From the IMG/VR virus record IMGVR_UViG_3300025137_000134, positions 1 through 34,359 of that record: 34,359 bases of DNA, one strand, 5' to 3'. How positions within the stretch are numbered: the first letter of the stretch is position 1; each line of letters begins with the position of its first letter. The notes beneath the pieces are model-generated. The model made no database searches. It saw only the letters and a list, made by a program, of their open reading frames with translations, and was not told where the DNA came from. This DNA is from a virus. The position numbers and the translations under genes are program-made. This document shows, piece by piece, positions 32,435-34,359 of this stretch.

Positions 32435-32533
32435 TTAGCTAAATTTTATTGTTCCTGTTCCAGTTGTAAAGATTAATACTGAGTCTGTGCCTACTATACT
32501 AGGTGTAGGTGCTATTTGTTTGTATGTATTCCA
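32435..32533 (-). pseudogene. In-frame remnant or readthrough extension after the 118-residue gene
   Basis: Directly after the TAA of the 118-residue gene, the same frame stays open for 32 codons: WNTYKQIAPTPSIVGTDSVL, IFTTGTGTIKFS, then TAA. The segment has coding-like composition (APTPSIVGTDS, TGTGTIKF) but no ATG in frame. It could be a C-terminal extension cut off by a nonsense change, a stop-readthrough tail, or a small gene that lost its start through a one-base change near TAATGG. Confidence 0.5.
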
Positions 32534-32890
32534 TTAGATTGAATCCCAAGATTGATTGTCTTCATTCCATTTATACAATTCCCCGTCTGTTGGATAAGGT
32601 GTAGGCGGTTGCCAATCGTGATTTAAATCAAGTGTCCAACTTGCAAAAGGTTGTGGAACAATAAAAACATCATTTGTTGAATCATATTTAAAACCAATTG
32701 CCGCAAATTGTTTTCTTATGTTTCCATTATAAGAAGTTTGTATCCAAGTTGCGTTTCCAAATAATGAATTTAAAAATACCTTTCCTTTGTATTCGCTTTC
32801 AGTATTATCAGCATTTAAAAGAACATCGTTGTTTACTACTAAAACTTGTGTAACAATATTGTTTAAATCTAATTTTGCAAAATGTGCCAT
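32534..32890 (-). CDS. Tail-fibre-associated protein
   Basis: A 118-residue protein: MAHFAKLDLNNIVTQVLVVN, then NADNTESEYKGKVFLNSLFG, WIQTSYNGNIRKQFAAIGFK, NDVFIVPQPFASWTLDLNHD and WQPPTPYPTDGELYKWNEDN. I recall this family as common beside fibre genes in marine phages, function unknown. The fold looks beta-rich with no signal or enzyme motif. It starts 1 bp after the large adhesin stop and ends in a TAA followed by an in-frame open stretch (see the adjacent remnant). Confidence 0.7.
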   Translation of the reverse strand: MAHFAKLDLNNIVTQVLVVNNDVLLNADNTESEYKGKVFLNSLFGNATWIQTSYNGNIRKQFAAIGFKYDSTNDVFIVPQPFASWTLDLNHDWQPPTPYPTDGELYKWNEDNQSWDSI

Positions 32891-32891
32891 A

Positions 32892-33821
32892 TTAATGTGT
32901 ATAAGAACCGCTTCCTGTAAATTTTAAAATTGTATCAGATCCATCCGTAGTTACTGTAGGACTTCCTGTCGTAGTTCCGGAATATTCTGCGGTTGGTACC
33001 CTTAAAATAACAATACCCGATCCGCCACCGGAATGAAAATCGCTATCAAAAGCACCACCGCCACCGCTTCCGGTGTTGACGCTACCATTTCCGACGCCAT
33101 TCATATTTTGGTATCGGATGTTAGAACCATCGCCACCGCCTCCGTTTCCACCAAGACCACGAGTTCCGCCGGTTGATGCTCTTCCCCCACCGCCACCTGC
33201 AGCGTAAAATATTGACGACCCAGTAATTGAAACTGCTAAACCATCCCCGCCGTCTCCGGACGCATAACTTCCGGCATTTTCTCCAACTTGACCGGCTCCA
33301 CCACCTCCACCGGATGCAGCATTAGCGTTACCATTTCCACCGGCAAATCCTTGAGTTGGACTTGATGTTGCCGCGCCTCCGGTTATTTGATTATAACCAC
33401 CACCACCACCGGAACCACCTGTTCCCGCTGGTGAAGAACTGAAGGTTGGTGTCTTAGCACCACAACCACCACCAGTTGAAGTGATTGTTGTTATATCTGA
33501 ACCGGATATTAATGTATTATTTCCATTGATTGGTCCGGGGGAAGAACCACCCGCACCACCCGCACCGACTGTGATTGTGTATGTTGTTCCTGATGAAAAT
33601 TCAAGTTGTGATTCCGCCGACGCACCACCTCCAGATGTTGACCCGTATGATGTTCGTAAACCACCGGCTCCACCTCCTCCGGCGGAAACGCCAACGGCTG
33701 AAAACGATGAGTATTGACTATGTCCTGAACCACCTGTACCCGCACCGGCAACAACAAGAAAATCAACTAAAGTCGATGCAGCACCGGCAATTCCTCCAAA
33801 AACTAAACCTTGTCCAAACAT
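32892..33821 (-). CDS. Glycine-rich tail adhesin I, GC-shifted
   Basis: A 309-residue protein dominated by Gly, Ser, Ala and Thr: VDFLVVAGAGTGGSGHSQYS, SAGGGGAGGLRTSYGS, GTTYTITVGAGGAGG, SGGGGAGQVG, YAAGGGGGRAS, GLGGNGGGGDGSN, then SGIVILRVPTAEYSGTT and ILKFTGSGSYTH. LVVAGAG...GGGGAGGLR and GIVILR are typical of phage glycine-rich receptor-binding domains, built of packed polyglycine helices. Its codons use clearly more C and G (CCG, GGC on the coding or opposite strand) than the rest of the AT-rich window, a sign of recent acquisition or special selection. It presumably sets host range. It starts 1 bp after the stop of the upstream fibre gene. Confidence 0.8.
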   Translation of the reverse strand: MFGQGLVFGGIAGAASTLVDFLVVAGAGTGGSGHSQYSSFSAVGVSAGGGGAGGLRTSYGSTSGGGASAESQLEFSSGTTYTITVGAGGAGGSSPGPINGNNTLISGSDITTITSTGGGCGAKTPTFSSSPAGTGGSGGGGGYNQITGGAATSSPTQGFAGGNGNANAASGGGGGAGQVGENAGSYASGDGGDGLAVSITGSSIFYAAGGGGGRASTGGTRGLGGNGGGGDGSNIRYQNMNGVGNGSVNTGSGGGGAFDSDFHSGGGSGIVILRVPTAEYSGTTTGSPTVTTDGSDTILKFTGSGSYTH

Positions 33822-33822
33822 A

Positions 33823-34209
33823 TTAAACTGCTATTTGTGAAATTGAATACCAAAATTCAGTAGCACTTACACACGTTATTTGTATAAAATTCTTTTTTGC
33901 TGAAGTGTCATCATATTCTCCTGCAATTAAATTAAATGTACCCGCAGCACCACCAACTGTATATGCTACTGTATAAGTTCCACCTGCACCAGTTACAATT
34001 ATTGTTTTAGCTACTCCAATAACGGGGTTTGTAATATTTAATGTTGTATTAGCGTTAGGTGTTAATGTAAATACTTGAGCTGTTGTATAATCCACATTTA
34101 TAGTAGCAGCTGCTGTCAAAGCAGATGCTGTTGTAAACTCAGTACCAACCTTAACACTAGTGACAGCATCATCAGCTATTACTCCTGTGTTTACTTTAGT
34201 TAATGCCAT
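33823..34209 (-). CDS. Short tail-fibre protein
   Basis: A 128-residue Thr/Ala/Val-rich beta protein beginning MALTKVNTGVIADDAVTSVK, a sequence typical of phage fibre segments and virion-attached proteins. It continues YTTAQVFTLTPNANTTLNIT, VIGVAKTIIVTGAGGTYTVA and YDDTSAKKNFIQITCVSATE. There is no catalytic motif. It lies just upstream of the large glycine-rich adhesin and may form its shaft or a linker between tail and adhesin. The gene starts 2 bp after the partial gene at the window end. Confidence 0.7.
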   Translation of the reverse strand: MALTKVNTGVIADDAVTSVKVGTEFTTASALTAAATINVDYTTAQVFTLTPNANTTLNITNPVIGVAKTIIVTGAGGTYTVAYTVGGAAGTFNLIAGEYDDTSAKKNFIQITCVSATEFWYSISQIAV

Positions 34210-34211
34210 AA

Positions 34212-34359
34212 TTAAGGTTTTATAGGTTTAGTGTCTGGAAAGGCATCTGTAGATGGCCAGTCTCTTAATTCTTGTCTATATGTTATAGTTGCTGCATGAT
34301 CAGGATGGTCAGTTAATGGAACTATATAATCAGATCCTTTTAATTCACTATCTCTCCAA
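34212..34359 (-). CDS. C-terminal part of a tail-fibre-associated protein (5' end outside window)
   Basis: An open frame entering from the window edge gives 48 residues before TAA: WRDSELKGSDYIVPLTDHPD, HAATITYRQELRDWPSTDAF, PDTKPIKP. The WRDxELKxSDxIVPLTDHP and YRQELRDWP phrases are typical of the C-terminal domain of phage tail-fibre-associated or fibre-assembly proteins in marine phages. It is followed 2 bp later by the short fibre gene. The N-terminal part is absent, so the full function cannot be read. Confidence 0.65.
   Translation of the reverse strand, partial: WRDSELKGSDYIVPLTDHPDHAATITYRQELRDWPSTDAFPDTKPIKP

Noticed and set aside
33481-33826. Plus-strand and second minus-strand frames in the glycine-rich adhesin
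   Set aside because: Repetitive Gly codons leave all frames open; the real frame carries the recognisable LVVAGAG and GIVILR segments.
1-34359. CRISPR arrays, tRNA genes, integrase or retron-like elements
   Set aside because: I looked for regularly spaced repeats, cloverleaf-like GC-rich segments and recombinase motifs and saw none.
1-34359. Alternative genetic code (stop reassignment)
   Set aside because: TAA and TGA are used as normal gene ends at overlaps such as 6669 and 28516. The single in-frame TAA at 32534 is better explained as a local event.

Overview
The window reads as the late (structural, packaging, lysis and host-recognition) region of a tailed phage. It is AT-rich, and every gene I accept lies on the minus strand, so transcription runs from high to low coordinates. 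No ribosomal RNA, tRNA, CRISPR array, integrase, insertion sequence or replication gene is visible. The sequence enters inside a tail-adhesin gene at the high-coordinate end and leaves inside a giant virion protein at the low-coordinate end, so it is a fragment of a larger genome. Gene starts lack Shine-Dalgarno sites and are preceded by A-rich stretches, stops are mostly TAA, and genes overlap or abut (ATGA, TAATG). This fits a phage of Bacteroidota, probably marine. The morphogenesis order and protein types resemble podoviruses of the crAss-like or Cellulophaga-phage kind. Both assignments are inferences from recalled families, not search results.

Layout in the direction of transcription: (1) 34359-31422, host recognition: the end of a probable tail-fibre-associated protein, a short fibre protein, a large glycine-rich adhesin with raised GC, a 118-residue fibre-associated protein followed by an in-frame remnant, a 41-residue gene and a second glycine-rich adhesin. 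(2) 31421-28760: an intergenic region with an inverted repeat, a hypothetical gene, groEL, groES (in that order, reversed relative to bacteria) and a possible winged-helix protein. (3) 28758-23954: many small genes, including an M15 peptidase endolysin, a 50-residue membrane protein, a three-helix holin, several very basic proteins that share short motifs, and a small HExxH protein. (4) 23953-20924, packaging: a protein that looks like two fused GroES domains, a small-terminase candidate and the large terminase. (5) 20923-14089, head and neck: portal, scaffold candidate, major capsid protein, a hypothetical protein and a neck/ring protein. (6) 14082-7079, tail: ring-like protein, a giant tail-hub protein carrying an Ig/cadherin-like insertion, and a second hub-like protein. 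(7) 7079-1: a cupin-like protein, two ejection-type internal proteins and a giant (at least 1436-residue) multidomain internal protein.

The genes form a coherent late programme. Terminase and portal package DNA into a shell built from the capsid and scaffold proteins. Neck, ring and hub proteins close the head. Internal proteins are candidates for ejection into the host, adhesins bind the host, and holin plus M15 peptidase lyse it. The phage GroEL/GroES pair presumably folds capsid or other late proteins.

The most unusual points are the double GroES-like protein in the packaging block alongside a dedicated GroEL/GroES pair, a sigma-70-region-2-like segment and an HExxH site inside the giant internal protein, and a family of small basic proteins sharing DLKxMP(I/V)DNR and SALxN motifs.
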